A stretch of 64,000 nucleotides of DNA from JALORV01 sp963775635 (lineage in GTDB: Bacteria > Pseudomonadota > Gammaproteobacteria > Burkholderiales > Burkholderiaceae_F): the NCBI GenBank assembly GCA_963775635.1, contig CAVZJO010000002.1, forward strand, positions 75,230 to 139,229, in the 5' to 3' direction. Below, one piece after another: positions 27,016 to 36,624 of the stretch (position 1 is the first letter of the stretch; each line of letters begins with the position of its first letter). The notes beneath the pieces are model-generated. The model made no database searches, was not told where the DNA came from, and saw only the letters and a list, made by a program, of their open reading frames with translations. The translations under genes were made by a program, and so were the position numbers.

Positions 27016-28178
27016 TGCGTACCGTCACCATCCTGGGAGCGACCGGATCGATCGGGGGAAGCGCGCTCGATGTCATCGCGCGCCATCCCGATCGTTACCG
27101 CGTGCATGCGTTAACGGCGCAGAGCCGCGTCGAGGAACTGGCCGACCTCGCCAGTCGTTTCGATGCGGCGGTCGCGGTGATCGGCGACCGTGCGCTCGAG
27201 CCCGCGCTACGCGCCGCGCTGAAGGAACGCGGCGCAGCGGCGGTGGCTCGCTCGGGCGCGGCGGCACTGGTCGAGATCGCCGCGGCTGACGAAGCCGACA
27301 CCGTGCTGGCCGCGATCGTCGGCGCTGCGGGGCTGATGTCCACTCTGGCCGCCGCGCACGCCGGCAAGCGCGTGCTACTGGCGAACAAGGAGGCAATCGT
27401 CTGTGCCGGACGATTGCTGCTGTCGGCGCTCGATGCGGCGGGCGGCGAACTGCTGCCGGTCGACAGTGAGCACAACGCGATCCACCAGTGCCTGTCCGGC
27501 GCGAGCGTCGACCAGCGCGCGCGAGCCCGGCTGGTGCTGACGGCATCGGGGGGTCCATTCCTTCGGCGCAGCGACCTGGACGCGGTGACGCCCGATGAAG
27601 CCTGCGCGCATCCTAACTGGGTGATGGGGCGCAAGATTTCGGTGGACTCCGCAACGCTGATGAACAAGGGTCTCGAGGTGATCGAGGCGAGCTGGTTGTT
27701 CGGCGTGTCGGCCGACCGTATCGATGTCGTGATCCATCCGCAAAGCGTGATCCATTCCATGGTCGAATTTCCCGACGGCTCGGTGCTCGCCCAGATGGGA
27801 TCGCCCGACATGCGTACGCCACTCGCGTATGCGCTGGCCTATCCGGAGCGGATCGACAGCGGCGCGCGACGGCTGGAGTTCAGTCAACTCGGCGCGCTGA
27901 CGTTCGAGGCGCCCGATCGCACGCGCTTTCCTTGTCTCGGTTACGCCTACGAGGCGCTGCGAGCTGGCGGAGCGGCGTCGGCAGTGCTCAATGCGGCCAA
28001 CGAAATCGCAGTCGAGGCGTTCCTGCAGCGGCGCCTTCCCTTCACCGAGATCGCGCCGACCATTGAACAGGTGCTTTCGGACTACCAGCCCGCTGCGCCG
28101 GTGAGCGTCGAGGAAGTACTCGATATCGACCGGTCGACGCGTGAAAGGGCGACGCGGCGCATTGCCGCACACGCCTAA
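27015..28178 (+). CDS. dxr: 1-deoxy-D-xylulose 5-phosphate reductoisomerase
   Basis: Second step of the MEP isoprenoid pathway (DXP to MEP, NADPH-dependent); 387 aa. NADPH-binding start TVTILGATGSIGGSALDVI; metal and substrate motifs LLPVDSEHNAIHQCL (D, E), ASGGPFLRR and PNWVMGRKISVDSATLMNKG. The ATG at 27015 overlaps the cdsA stop; an in-frame ATG six codons upstream (26997) lies within cdsA and is not conserved. Confidence 0.97.
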   Translation: MRTVTILGATGSIGGSALDVIARHPDRYRVHALTAQSRVEELADLASRFDAAVAVIGDRALEPALRAALKERGAAAVARSGAAALVEIAAADEADTVLAAIVGAAGLMSTLAAAHAGKRVLLANKEAIVCAGRLLLSALDAAGGELLPVDSEHNAIHQCLSGASVDQRARARLVLTASGGPFLRRSDLDAVTPDEACAHPNWVMGRKISVDSATLMNKGLEVIEASWLFGVSADRIDVVIHPQSVIHSMVEFPDGSVLAQMGSPDMRTPLAYALAYPERIDSGARRLEFSQLGALTFEAPDRTRFPCLGYAYEALRAGGAASAVLNAANEIAVEAFLQRRLPFTEIAPTIEQVLSDYQPAAPVSVEEVLDIDRSTRERATRRIAAHA

Positions 28179-28187
28179 GGACAGACG

Positions 28188-29540
28188 ATGAATTTGCTGA
28201 CGACGCTGGTGGCGTTTCTTGTGACTCTCGGGCTCCTGATCGTCATCCACGAGCTGGGTCACTATTGGGTCGCCCGCTGGTGCGGTGTCAAGGTGCTGCG
28301 TTTCTCGATCGGTTTCGGCCGACCGATCGCACGGTGGACTCGCGGACCCGACCGCACCGAGTGGGTGGTGTCCGCGCTTCCGCTCGGTGGCTACGTCCGG
28401 ATGCTCGACGAGCGCGATCCCGATGCGGGTCCGGTGTCCGCGGCCGAACTGCCGCGCGCATTCAATCGACAGAGCGTCGGCAAGCGCATCGCCATTGTGC
28501 TGGCCGGGCCGATGGCCAACCTGCTGCTCGCTGTCGCGGTCTACTGGGTGCTCAATGTCGTGGGGGTCTACGAGCCGCGAGCAACGCTGGGGACTCCGCC
28601 GGCGGCGACCGCGGCGGCGCAGGCCGGAGTGCGTTCCGGCGACACGGTGACCGAGGTCGACGGCGCGGCGGTCCGCTCGTGGAACGAACTGCGCTGGCTG
28701 CTGCTGCAGAAAGCGGTCGACCGAGGGCCGATCGCGATCGCGGTCGAGGGCGCCGACCGGCAAGCCCGGACGATGGTGCTTGAACCGGGGGAGCTGAGTG
28801 CCGCTGATCTGGAGTCCGACGTGGTGGCGCGGCTCGGCATCGTGTCCTACAGCGGCGCGCCGCGAGTCGCGCGTCTGAGTCCGGACGGCGTAGCTGCTCA
28901 GGCGGGCCTGCGTGTCGGCGACACGATCGTCGAGGTCGATGGAAGCGAGGTGGCCTCCGCCCGCGAGTTGATCGAGCGCATACGCGCGGCAGCCGGCAAG
29001 CCGCTGACGCTGAGCCTCGAGCGCGACGGAGGCACGACGGAACTCACGCTGACGCCACTGCGCGTCGTCGACGAGCAGGGCAACCCGATCGGACGCATCG
29101 GCGCCGAACTCAACGATCGTGCGCCGCTGATCAAGGTGCAATACGGTCCGATCGAGAGCGTCGGCCTCGCGGTCGACAAGACGTGGGACACAGCAATCTT
29201 CTCGCTGCGCATGCTCGGCAAGATGATCACCGGCGAAGCGTCATGGAGAAACCTGTCGGGACCGGTGACCATCGCCGACTACGCCGGCCAGACCGCGCGC
29301 ATCGGCACCGCGGCGTTCTTGAGTTTTCTTGCTCTCGTATCGATCAGTCTCGCAGTGCTCAACCTGCTGCCGGTTCCGCTGCTCGATGGCGGACACTTAC
29401 TGTATTATTTGATCGAGATTCTCAAGGGCAGTCCGCCAGCTGATTGGGTCATCGAGTGGGGGCAGCGCGCCGGAGTGGTGCTGCTGGGCCTGCTCACCAT
29501 GCTGGCGCTCTACAACGACCTGATAAGGCTGCTCTCCTGA
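28188..29540 (+). CDS. rseP: Site-2 zinc metalloprotease RseP
   Basis: Inner-membrane intramembrane protease that degrades anti-sigma factor RseA and signal-peptide remnants; 450 aa. The zinc motif HEXXH is in LIVIHELGHYWVARW, the third ligand region in NLLPVPLLDGGHLLYYLIE. Two periplasmic PDZ domains lie between (AQAGVRSGDTVTEVDGAAV and AAQAGLRVGDTIVEVDGSEV). Its place between dxr and bamA is the standard arrangement linking it to envelope stress. Confidence 0.96.
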   Translation: MNLLTTLVAFLVTLGLLIVIHELGHYWVARWCGVKVLRFSIGFGRPIARWTRGPDRTEWVVSALPLGGYVRMLDERDPDAGPVSAAELPRAFNRQSVGKRIAIVLAGPMANLLLAVAVYWVLNVVGVYEPRATLGTPPAATAAAQAGVRSGDTVTEVDGAAVRSWNELRWLLLQKAVDRGPIAIAVEGADRQARTMVLEPGELSAADLESDVVARLGIVSYSGAPRVARLSPDGVAAQAGLRVGDTIVEVDGSEVASARELIERIRAAAGKPLTLSLERDGGTTELTLTPLRVVDEQGNPIGRIGAELNDRAPLIKVQYGPIESVGLAVDKTWDTAIFSLRMLGKMITGEASWRNLSGPVTIADYAGQTARIGTAAFLSFLALVSISLAVLNLLPVPLLDGGHLLYYLIEILKGSPPADWVIEWGQRAGVVLLGLLTMLALYNDLIRLLS

Positions 29541-29565
29541 CCCCGGCATGATAGGAAACTGAGAG

Positions 29566-31968
29566 TTGGATCGCCGCGTGTTATCCCGACGCAGCGTGCC
29601 CGTTGCGTTGCGCCGCGTCGCCGCGGCGGTCCTCGCAGCCACCTGCCTCGGCGTTAACGCGCAGGAGTTCGTCGTACGCGACATTCGCGTCGAAGGCATC
29701 CAGAGGACCGAGGCGGGGACGGTCTTCACCTATCTCCCGGTCCGTGTCGGCGATCGCTTCGATCCCGAGCGCGGCACGCAGGCCATCCGCGCGCTGTATG
29801 CGAGCGGACTGTTCAAGGACGTGCGCCTCGAAGTCGATGGCGACGTGCTGGTCGTGATCGTCGACGAACGTCCCGCGATCGCGACGGTCGACTTGAGCGG
29901 CGTCAAGGAATTCGAGAAGGACCAGGTTCTGAAGTCGCTGCGCGATGTCGGACTGGCCGACGGCCGCATCTTCGATCGTTCACTGCTGGAACGCGCTGAG
30001 CAGGAACTGCGGCGGCAATATCTTTCGCGCGGCCTTTACGGTGCCCAGATCAAGACGACCGTTACGCCGATCGAGCGCAATCGGGTCAACATCTCGATCG
30101 CGGTCGACGAAGGCGAGATCGCCAAGATCCACTCGATCGAATTCACCGGCAATCGGATTTTCAGCGACCGTACGCTGCGCACGCAAATGGAGCTGTCGAC
30201 TCCGAACTGGCTAAGCTGGTACACCAAGCGCGACCAGTATTCACGCCAGAAGCTCGGCGCCGACCTGGAAACGATCCGCTCGTACTACCTTAACCGCGGC
30301 TACCTCGATTTCCGCATCGATTCGGTCAACGTCACCATTACCCCGGACAAGAAGGACATTGCGGTCACCATCAACGTGTTCGAGGGGGAGCGCTACACGG
30401 TGTCCGGTGTCAAGCTGTCCGGCGAGCTGCTCGGGCTCGACGAGGAATTGAAACCGCTGATCACGGTTCAACCGGGAGCGGTCTATAACGCCGAACAGAT
30501 CAACGCCATCGCGAAGCGGGTCACCGACCGCATGAGCACGCTGGGCTACGCGTTCGCCTCGGCGAATCCGGTGCCCGACGCGAATCGCGAAACGCGTGAA
30601 GTCGCATTCACCATCATTGTCGATCCCGGCCGGCGCGTTTACGTGCGACGCGTCAACATTGCCGGCAACACGCGCACGAAGGACGAGGTGATTCGTCGCG
30701 AGATGCGCCAATACGAGTCCGGGTGGTTTGATTCCGACCGCGTTCGCCTGTCCAAGGAGCGCCTCGACCGCCTCGGATACTTCGAAACCGTCACGGTCGA
30801 CACGCCTGCCGTGCCGACGGCACCCGACCAGGTCGACGTCAATGTCACGGTCAAGGAGCGTGCCACCGGCAACATCCAGCTCGGTGCCGGCTACTCGAGT
30901 TCCGAGGGGCTCGTGCTCACCGCAGGGCTTTCGCAGCAGAACCTGTTCGGCGGCGGCAACGCGCTGGCATTCGAGGTCAACACCAGCAAGTCCAACACGG
31001 TGTTCTCGATCACCCATACCGACCCGTTCGTGACGCCGGAAGGTATCAGCCGGACGCTCGAGGTGTACTGGCGTGATTCGGACCTGGCCGAACTGGGGCT
31101 GGCAAGCGTCGGTTACGCGACGCGGGGCGCCGGACTTGTCTATGGCCTGCCGTTCACCGAATACGACCGCGTCTTCCTCGGTCTGCGTTACGAAGGCACG
31201 ACGATCGACCTGACGCCCGTGTCGCCGCCGCGCTACATCGAGTACGTGCAGGACTTCGGCGAGACGTCGGACGCGCTGGCGCTAACCGTCGGATGGTCGA
31301 GCGACAGCCGAGACAGCCTGCTGGTACCGACGCGCGGGCGATTCCAGCGCGCATTTGGCGAGTTCGCTGTGCCGCCGCTCGACCTCGAGTATTACCGCCT
31401 GACCTACCAGTTCCAGCAGTTCTTCCCGATCACGAACCTGATCACGTTCGCGTTCAACACCGAACTCGGTTATGGCAACGGCTACGGCGGCAAGCCGTAT
31501 CCGTTCTTCAAGAACTTCTATGTCGGGGGCATCGGCAGCGTGCGTGGCTTCGAGGCCGCATCGCTCGGCCCGCGCGACATCTATGGCGATCCGCTCGGGG
31601 GCACGCGCCGCTTCAACGCCACATTCGAGACGCTGCTGCCGATTCCGGGCGCTGACCGCACCCTGCGTGCCGCGGTGTTCGTTGACATGGGGCAGGTATG
31701 GGGTCCAGGTTGCAACGGCGTCTACGTGGTTCCGCCTTTCACCGACCCGAACGATGTGCTGATAAACCCGGCCAACTACTGCACGGAGGGGCCGTACTAC
31801 GGCGACACCGCCTATGTCGACGTGGGCCTGATTCGCTATTCGGCGGGCATCGGCCTGTCGTGGATCTCGCCGCTCGGTCCGTTGCGGCTTTCGTACGCGT
31901 ATCCGCTGAATTCGAAACCGTGGGATCGCATCCAGCGGTTCCAGTTCCAGATCGGCGCGGGCTTCTGA
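29566..31968 (+). CDS. bamA: Outer membrane protein assembly factor BamA
   Basis: Omp85 insertase of beta-barrel proteins; 800 aa. A signal peptide ends around ...CLGVNA/QEFVV. Five POTRA domains fill about residues 25-420 (first: FVVRDIRVEGIQRTEAG). The C-terminal 16-strand barrel carries the loop-6 motif VRGFEAASLGPRD (VRGF) and ends in the outer-membrane signature RFQFQIGAGF. The start is unusual: TTG at 29566 has AGGA at good spacing; GTG at 29578 is the alternative. Followed by the chaperone gene skp. Confidence 0.96.
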   Translation: MDRRVLSRRSVPVALRRVAAAVLAATCLGVNAQEFVVRDIRVEGIQRTEAGTVFTYLPVRVGDRFDPERGTQAIRALYASGLFKDVRLEVDGDVLVVIVDERPAIATVDLSGVKEFEKDQVLKSLRDVGLADGRIFDRSLLERAEQELRRQYLSRGLYGAQIKTTVTPIERNRVNISIAVDEGEIAKIHSIEFTGNRIFSDRTLRTQMELSTPNWLSWYTKRDQYSRQKLGADLETIRSYYLNRGYLDFRIDSVNVTITPDKKDIAVTINVFEGERYTVSGVKLSGELLGLDEELKPLITVQPGAVYNAEQINAIAKRVTDRMSTLGYAFASANPVPDANRETREVAFTIIVDPGRRVYVRRVNIAGNTRTKDEVIRREMRQYESGWFDSDRVRLSKERLDRLGYFETVTVDTPAVPTAPDQVDVNVTVKERATGNIQLGAGYSSSEGLVLTAGLSQQNLFGGGNALAFEVNTSKSNTVFSITHTDPFVTPEGISRTLEVYWRDSDLAELGLASVGYATRGAGLVYGLPFTEYDRVFLGLRYEGTTIDLTPVSPPRYIEYVQDFGETSDALALTVGWSSDSRDSLLVPTRGRFQRAFGEFAVPPLDLEYYRLTYQFQQFFPITNLITFAFNTELGYGNGYGGKPYPFFKNFYVGGIGSVRGFEAASLGPRDIYGDPLGGTRRFNATFETLLPIPGADRTLRAAVFVDMGQVWGPGCNGVYVVPPFTDPNDVLINPANYCTEGPYYGDTAYVDVGLIRYSAGIGLSWISPLGPLRLSYAYPLNSKPWDRIQRFQFQIGAGF

Positions 31969-32008
31969 TGTGGCAGAATTCCTCGCTTCGATTTAGGCAG
32001 GACAACCT

Positions 32009-32512
32009 ATGACCCAGTGGCTTGCGGCAGCGGCCGCAGTGGCGTTTCTTGCTGCTTCGCCGTTCGCTGGCGCGCAAGAGCTGAAGATCGGCGTCGTCAA
32101 TTCCGATCGCATCCTGCGTGACTCGCAGCCGGCGCGCGCCGCCATGCAGAAGCTCGAGGTCGAGTTCTCCAAACGCGACAAAGACATGCAGGAAATGGGC
32201 GCGCGTCTAAAGGCTTCGGCCGAGCGCTTCGAGAAGGATGGCCCGGTCATGTCGGAAAGCGACCGCCTGCGCCGTCAGCGCGAGCTGGCTGAGATGGATC
32301 GCGAGTTCCAGCGCAAGCAGCGCGAGTTCCGCGAGGACTTCAACCAGCGCCGCAACGAGGAACTGCAGGGACTGCTCGAGCGCACCAACCGCATCATCCG
32401 GCAGTTGGCCGAGCAGGAGAAGTACGACCTGATCGTTCAGGAAGCGGTCTACTTCAATCCCCGCATCGACATCACCGAACGGGTCCTGCGCGCGCTTAAC
32501 GCCGCCAAGTAG
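32009..32512 (+). CDS. skp: Periplasmic chaperone Skp/OmpH
   Basis: Holdase that carries unfolded outer-membrane proteins to BAM; 167 aa. The signal peptide ends in AASPFAGA/QELK, the conserved start of the mature domain is IGVVNSDRILRDSQPA, and a long charged coiled coil (about residues 45-130) forms the tentacle arms. Lies between bamA and lpxD as usual. Confidence 0.93.
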   Translation: MTQWLAAAAAVAFLAASPFAGAQELKIGVVNSDRILRDSQPARAAMQKLEVEFSKRDKDMQEMGARLKASAERFEKDGPVMSESDRLRRQRELAEMDREFQRKQREFREDFNQRRNEELQGLLERTNRIIRQLAEQEKYDLIVQEAVYFNPRIDITERVLRALNAAK

Positions 32513-32516
32513 GCCA

Positions 32517-33589
32517 ATGCCCGGCGGACTGTCACTGTCTGAGCTGACAGCCGCCATCGCTGAACGTACCGGCGGCCGGCTGCAGGCAACCATCCGCGGG
32601 GACGCTGCGCGGCGTGTGACTGCGGTTGCGCCGCTCACCGCTGCCGCAGCGAGCGATCTCACCTTCCTTGCCAATCCGCGTTACCGCCGCGACGCGGCAG
32701 CGACACGCGCCGGTGCGCTCGTCTTAGGCCCGGCGGACGCCCAGGCGCTCGCAGACAGCGCGGCGCCCGGTGCGTCGCTCGTGATCGTCGAGCCGCCGTA
32801 TGCGTGGTTCGCCCTCGCGGCGGACCTGCTGCACCCGGCGAGGCCCGCGCAAGCCGGCATTGCACCTACTGCCTGCGTGGATGCCAGCGCGCGCATCGAT
32901 GCGACCGCCTGCATTGGCGCCGGCGCGGTGATCGGCGCGGGTGCACACGTCGACGCCGGGGCCGTAATCGACGCCGGTGCGGTGCTGGGAGCTGGTGCGC
33001 GGATTGGCCAGAGACGCATCTATATCCGCGCGCGGTCGTGCTCGATGACTGCGTGATGGGAGAGCGCTGCATCGTGCACAGCGGAGCGGTGATCGGCGCC
33101 GACGGCTTCGGCTTTGCGCCTCTCGATGGCCGCTGGTTAAAGATTCCACAAGTCGGGCGGGTGGTCATTGGGGATGATGTCGAAATCGGCGCCAACACCA
33201 CGATCGATCGAGGCACGATGGGTGACACCGTGATCGAATCCGGTGTCAAGCTCGACAACCAGATCCAGATCGGGCACAACTGCTTCGTGGGTGCGAACAC
33301 CGTGATCGCCGGGTGCGTCGGCGTTGCCGGCAGTGCGCACATCGGCCGCAATTGCATGATCGGAGGTGCTGCCGGTATCGCCGGCCACTTATCGATCGCC
33401 GATGGATGCGTGATCGGACCGGCCACGGTCGTCTCGGGCTCGATCGATGTGCCCGGGCATTACACGGGATTCTTCCCAATCATGAAGAATCGGGACTTTG
33501 AAAAGTCGGCGGCGATCGTCCGCCAGCTCGACGATCTGCGGAAGCGGGTGCGAGAACTCGAAGCGCAGCGCAGGGGAGACAAGAAATGA
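32517..33589 (+). CDS. lpxD: UDP-3-O-acylglucosamine N-acyltransferase LpxD (frameshifted)
   Basis: Third step of lipid A synthesis: adds the N-linked 3-hydroxyacyl chain. The N-terminal uridine-binding domain (SDLTFLANPRYRRDAAATRA) and the first hexapeptide repeats are in one frame. One missing base near 33006-33012 moves the rest to another frame, beginning ETHLYPRAVVLDDCVMGERC, and it continues through GADGFGFAPLDGRWLKIPQ, the catalytic-His region IQIGHNCFVGANTVI, and the C-terminal helix RQLDDLRKRVRELEAQ. Corrected length is about 357 aa. The stop overlaps the fabZ ATG. The gene is essential in nearly all Gram-negatives, so the break is probably not real. Confidence 0.88.
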
Positions 33590-34035
33590 AACTGGATATC
33601 AATCAGATCCTGGCGCTGATGCCGCATCGGTACCCCATCTTGCTCGTCGACCGGGTGCTGGAACTCGAACCAGGTGTGCGCATCAGCGCCGTCAAGAACG
33701 TGTCGTTCAACGAGCACTTCTTCCAGGGGCACTTCCCGGGTCATCCGGTGATGCCGGGCGTACTGATCATCGAGGCGCTGGCGCAGGCGGCCGCGGTGCT
33801 GACCTACGTGACGATGAAGACGTCGTATCCGGAAGGGACGCTATTCCTGTTTGCCGGCATCGATGGCGCACGCTTCAAGCGGCCGGTCGAACCGGGCGAC
33901 CGCCTGCAGCTCGAGGTCACGATGGACCGGGTCAAGCGCGGCGTCGGCAAGTTCACCGGCCGCGCGCTGGTCGACGGCGAGGTCGTCTGCGAGACGACGA
34001 TGATGTGCGCGCTGCACAAGGCGAAGGAAGAGTAG
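33586..34035 (+). CDS. fabZ: 3-hydroxyacyl-ACP dehydratase FabZ
   Basis: Hot-dog-fold dehydratase of fatty-acid elongation; 149 aa. Signature MPHRYPILLVDRVLELEPG, the catalytic histidine in HFPGHPVMPGVLIIEALAQA, which also has the conserved Glu. Overlaps lpxD upstream and lpxA downstream by a few bases, giving strict coupling of lipid A and fatty-acid genes competing for the same hydroxyacyl-ACP. Confidence 0.97.
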   Translation: MKLDINQILALMPHRYPILLVDRVLELEPGVRISAVKNVSFNEHFFQGHFPGHPVMPGVLIIEALAQAAAVLTYVTMKTSYPEGTLFLFAGIDGARFKRPVEPGDRLQLEVTMDRVKRGVGKFTGRALVDGEVVCETTMMCALHKAKEE

Positions 34036-34823
34036 TGCCGCGCATCCACGCGACCGCGATCGTCGACCCGCGCGCCGAACTGGCCGGCGACGTCGAGGTC
34101 GGCGCCTGCTGCGTCGTGGGACCCGCAGTGCGGATCGGCGCAGGCACATTACTCAAATCGCATGTCGTGATCGAAGGAAGAACCACCATCGGTCGCGGCA
34201 ACCGCTTCTTCCCGTTCTGCTCGATCGGTGGCGCGCCGCAGGACAAGAAGTACGGCGGCGAGGACACCGAACTGGTGATCGGCGACGGCAACACCGTGCG
34301 CGAGTGCTGCACGATCAGCACGGGCACCGTGCAGGGCGGCGGGACGACGCGCATCGGATCCGACAACTGGATCATGGCGTACGCGCACATAGCCCACGAC
34401 TGCCTGATCGGCGATCACGTGATCCTCGCCAACAACGCGACGCTGGCCGGGCACGTGACCCTGGGCGATTGGGCCATCATGGGCGGCATGTCGGCCATCC
34501 ACCAGTTCTGCTCGATGGGCGCGCATTCGATGGCGGCCGGAGGGTCGATTGTGCTGCGCGATCTACCACCCTTCGTGATCTGCAGTGGCAATCCGGCTGA
34601 GCCGCACGGCATCAATACCGAGGGCCTGAAGCGCCGTGGCTTCACACCCGAAACCGTCAACCTGCTGCGTCGCGCCTACAAGACGCTGTACAAGGAAGGC
34701 CTGACGACGGCCGATGCGGTCCAGGCGCTCGCGGCGCTCGCAGCGGAGCATCCGGCAGCAGCGGAGGCCGTCGGCCTGCTGGGGGATTTCGTCCGGGACT
34801 CGCAGCGCGGCATCGTCCGCTAA
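34035..34823 (+). CDS. lpxA: UDP-N-acetylglucosamine O-acyltransferase LpxA
   Basis: First step of lipid A synthesis; trimeric left-handed beta-helix, 262 aa. It starts with GTG at 34035 (RIHATAIVDPRAELAGDVEV) overlapping the fabZ stop. Motifs: catalytic-His region IMAYAHIAHDCLIGDHVILA, hydrocarbon ruler segment and C-terminal GINTEGLKRRGFTPE typical of LpxA. The stop overlaps the lpxB ATG. Confidence 0.97.
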   Translation: MPRIHATAIVDPRAELAGDVEVGACCVVGPAVRIGAGTLLKSHVVIEGRTTIGRGNRFFPFCSIGGAPQDKKYGGEDTELVIGDGNTVRECCTISTGTVQGGGTTRIGSDNWIMAYAHIAHDCLIGDHVILANNATLAGHVTLGDWAIMGGMSAIHQFCSMGAHSMAAGGSIVLRDLPPFVICSGNPAEPHGINTEGLKRRGFTPETVNLLRRAYKTLYKEGLTTADAVQALAALAAEHPAAAEAVGLLGDFVRDSQRGIVR

Positions 34824-35968
34824 TGTCCCCCCGCACGTGCGCATTCGTGGCCGGCGAAGCTTCCGGAGACCTGCTGGCGGCCGGTGTCGTCGCGGAGTTG
34901 CATCGACGCGATCCGTCGCTGGTCTGCGCCGGCGTCGGCGGCGACCGGATGATCGAGGCCGGCTTCGATGCGTGGCACCACGTGCGCGAAATCTCGGTGC
35001 GCGGCTATGTCGAGGTCCTGCGCCACCTGCCGCGGTTGCTACGGCTGAGGCGCGGACTTGCGCGCCGGCTCGGAGTCGAGCGGCCCGCCGTTTTCGTCGG
35101 TGTCGATGCGCCGGACTTCAACCTCGGCCTGGAGGAGCAGTTGCGCGGCCGCGGCGTGCACGTCGTTCACTTCGTCAGCCCGTCGATCTGGGCGTGGCGC
35201 AGCGAGCGCCTGGCGCAGATCCGCCGCGCAGTCGACCGCATGCTGCTGGTGTTTCCGTTCGAGCAGCGGATCTACGACGAGGCAGGCATCCCGGCGAACT
35301 ACGTCGGCCATCCGCTGGCCAGCCTGATTCCGTTCGTTCCCGACGCCGAGTCGGCGCGCACACGACTCGGCATCGCCGTCGAAGGTCCACTGGTCGCCGT
35401 GCTGCCCGGCTCGCGTGCGGACGAAGTCAGGCATCTGGCGCCAGTGTTCCTGGCGGCGATGGATCTGTTGCGGGAGCGCCAGCCGGGCATCCGTTTCGTT
35501 CTCCCGGCTGCTGATGCCGGACTGCGCGTCACGCTGGATGCGCAATTGCGGTCCCATGGTGCGCTGACTTCCTGCGTGACCGTCACCGACGGCCGCTCGC
35601 ACGATTGCCTGGAGGCGGCCGACGTCGTGCTGGTCGCAAGCGGCACGGCAACGCTCGAAGCGGCGCTCTACAAACGTCCAATGGTGATCGCCTACCGGAT
35701 GCCGGCTCTTTCGGCGTGGATCATGCGGCGCAAGGGCACAATTCCGTGGGTCGGTCTACCAAACATCCTGGCCGGTGAATCCCTAGTGCCCGAATTACTG
35801 CAGGACGAGGCGACCCCGCAAGCACTCGCCAGTGCGGTCAGCGCCTTGCTGGACGACAACGATCGACGCGCCCGGCTCGTCGAGCGATTTACGTCGCTGC
35901 ATCACGCCTTGAAGCGCGATACCGCAGGGCTGGCCGCACAGGCGATACTCGAGGTCGCGCAGTCATGA
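34823..35968 (+). CDS. lpxB: Lipid-A-disaccharide synthase LpxB
   Basis: GT19 glycosyltransferase joining lipid X and UDP-diacylglucosamine; 381 aa, peripheral inner membrane. Signatures: FVAGEASGDLLAAGVV, HFVSPSIWAWRSERLAQIRR, VGHPLASLIPF, VLPGSRADEVRHLAPVFL and VASGTATLEAALYKRPMVIA. Ends in ATGA with rnhB. Confidence 0.97.
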   Translation: MSPRTCAFVAGEASGDLLAAGVVAELHRRDPSLVCAGVGGDRMIEAGFDAWHHVREISVRGYVEVLRHLPRLLRLRRGLARRLGVERPAVFVGVDAPDFNLGLEEQLRGRGVHVVHFVSPSIWAWRSERLAQIRRAVDRMLLVFPFEQRIYDEAGIPANYVGHPLASLIPFVPDAESARTRLGIAVEGPLVAVLPGSRADEVRHLAPVFLAAMDLLRERQPGIRFVLPAADAGLRVTLDAQLRSHGALTSCVTVTDGRSHDCLEAADVVLVASGTATLEAALYKRPMVIAYRMPALSAWIMRRKGTIPWVGLPNILAGESLVPELLQDEATPQALASAVSALLDDNDRRARLVERFTSLHHALKRDTAGLAAQAILEVAQS

Positions 35969-36624
35969 CCCGTTACCGCATCGGCCGCACTCTGGATCTG
36001 TTCGAGCAGGCAGCCCGCAGCAGTGGGCGCGTCTGCGGAATCGACGAGGCTGGGCGGGGTCCGCTGGCCGGGCCGGTGGTGGCTGCTGCCGTCATTCTCG
36101 ACCCGGGCCGTCGAATCAACGGACTGGCCGACTCCAAGACGCTGACGCCGGAACGCCGTGAGGAACTGGCGGCGCGGATTCGCCAGCGTGCGATCGCATG
36201 CGCCGTTGCGTCGGCGAGCATCGAGGAAATCGACACGCTCAACATCCTGCAGGCGTCGCTGTTGGCGATGGCGCGTGCGGTTGACCTGCTGCAGGTGGCA
36301 GCGGAGTTTGCGCTCGTCGACGGCAACCAGCTGCCCCGACTGCCGATTCCGGGGCGCGCCATCGTGGCGGGCGATGCCTCGGAGCGTTGCATCTCAGCGG
36401 CATCGATCCTGGCGAAGACGGCGCGCGACGCGATGATGCGCGCGCTCGACGAGGCTCATCCCGGTTACGGCTTCGCCCAGCACATGGGCTATGGCACGCC
36501 AGAGCACCTGCGCTGCCTGCAGCAATTCGGCCCGTGCCCGATCCATCGGCGCAGCTTCGCACCGGTGCGGGAGGTGCTGGGCTTCGCCGCGGCGGACGGC
36601 AGTGCGCATCACGTCCTCGGATAA
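35965..36624 (+). CDS. rnhB: Ribonuclease HII
   Basis: Cleaves RNA in RNA-DNA hybrids, including single misincorporated ribonucleotides; 219 aa. The catalytic DEDD residues are seen in GIDEAGRGPLAGPVVAAAVI (D, E), FALVDGNQLP (D) and ALDEAHPGYGFAQHMGYGT (D). It follows lpxB with a 4-base overlap, the usual order. Confidence 0.96.
   Translation: MTRYRIGRTLDLFEQAARSSGRVCGIDEAGRGPLAGPVVAAAVILDPGRRINGLADSKTLTPERREELAARIRQRAIACAVASASIEEIDTLNILQASLLAMARAVDLLQVAAEFALVDGNQLPRLPIPGRAIVAGDASERCISAASILAKTARDAMMRALDEAHPGYGFAQHMGYGTPEHLRCLQQFGPCPIHRRSFAPVREVLGFAAADGSAHHVLG

Noticed and set aside
27375..29141. 588-codon open frame antisense to dxr/rseP
   Set aside because: Entirely opposite two unmistakable essential genes; low-complexity basic sequence.
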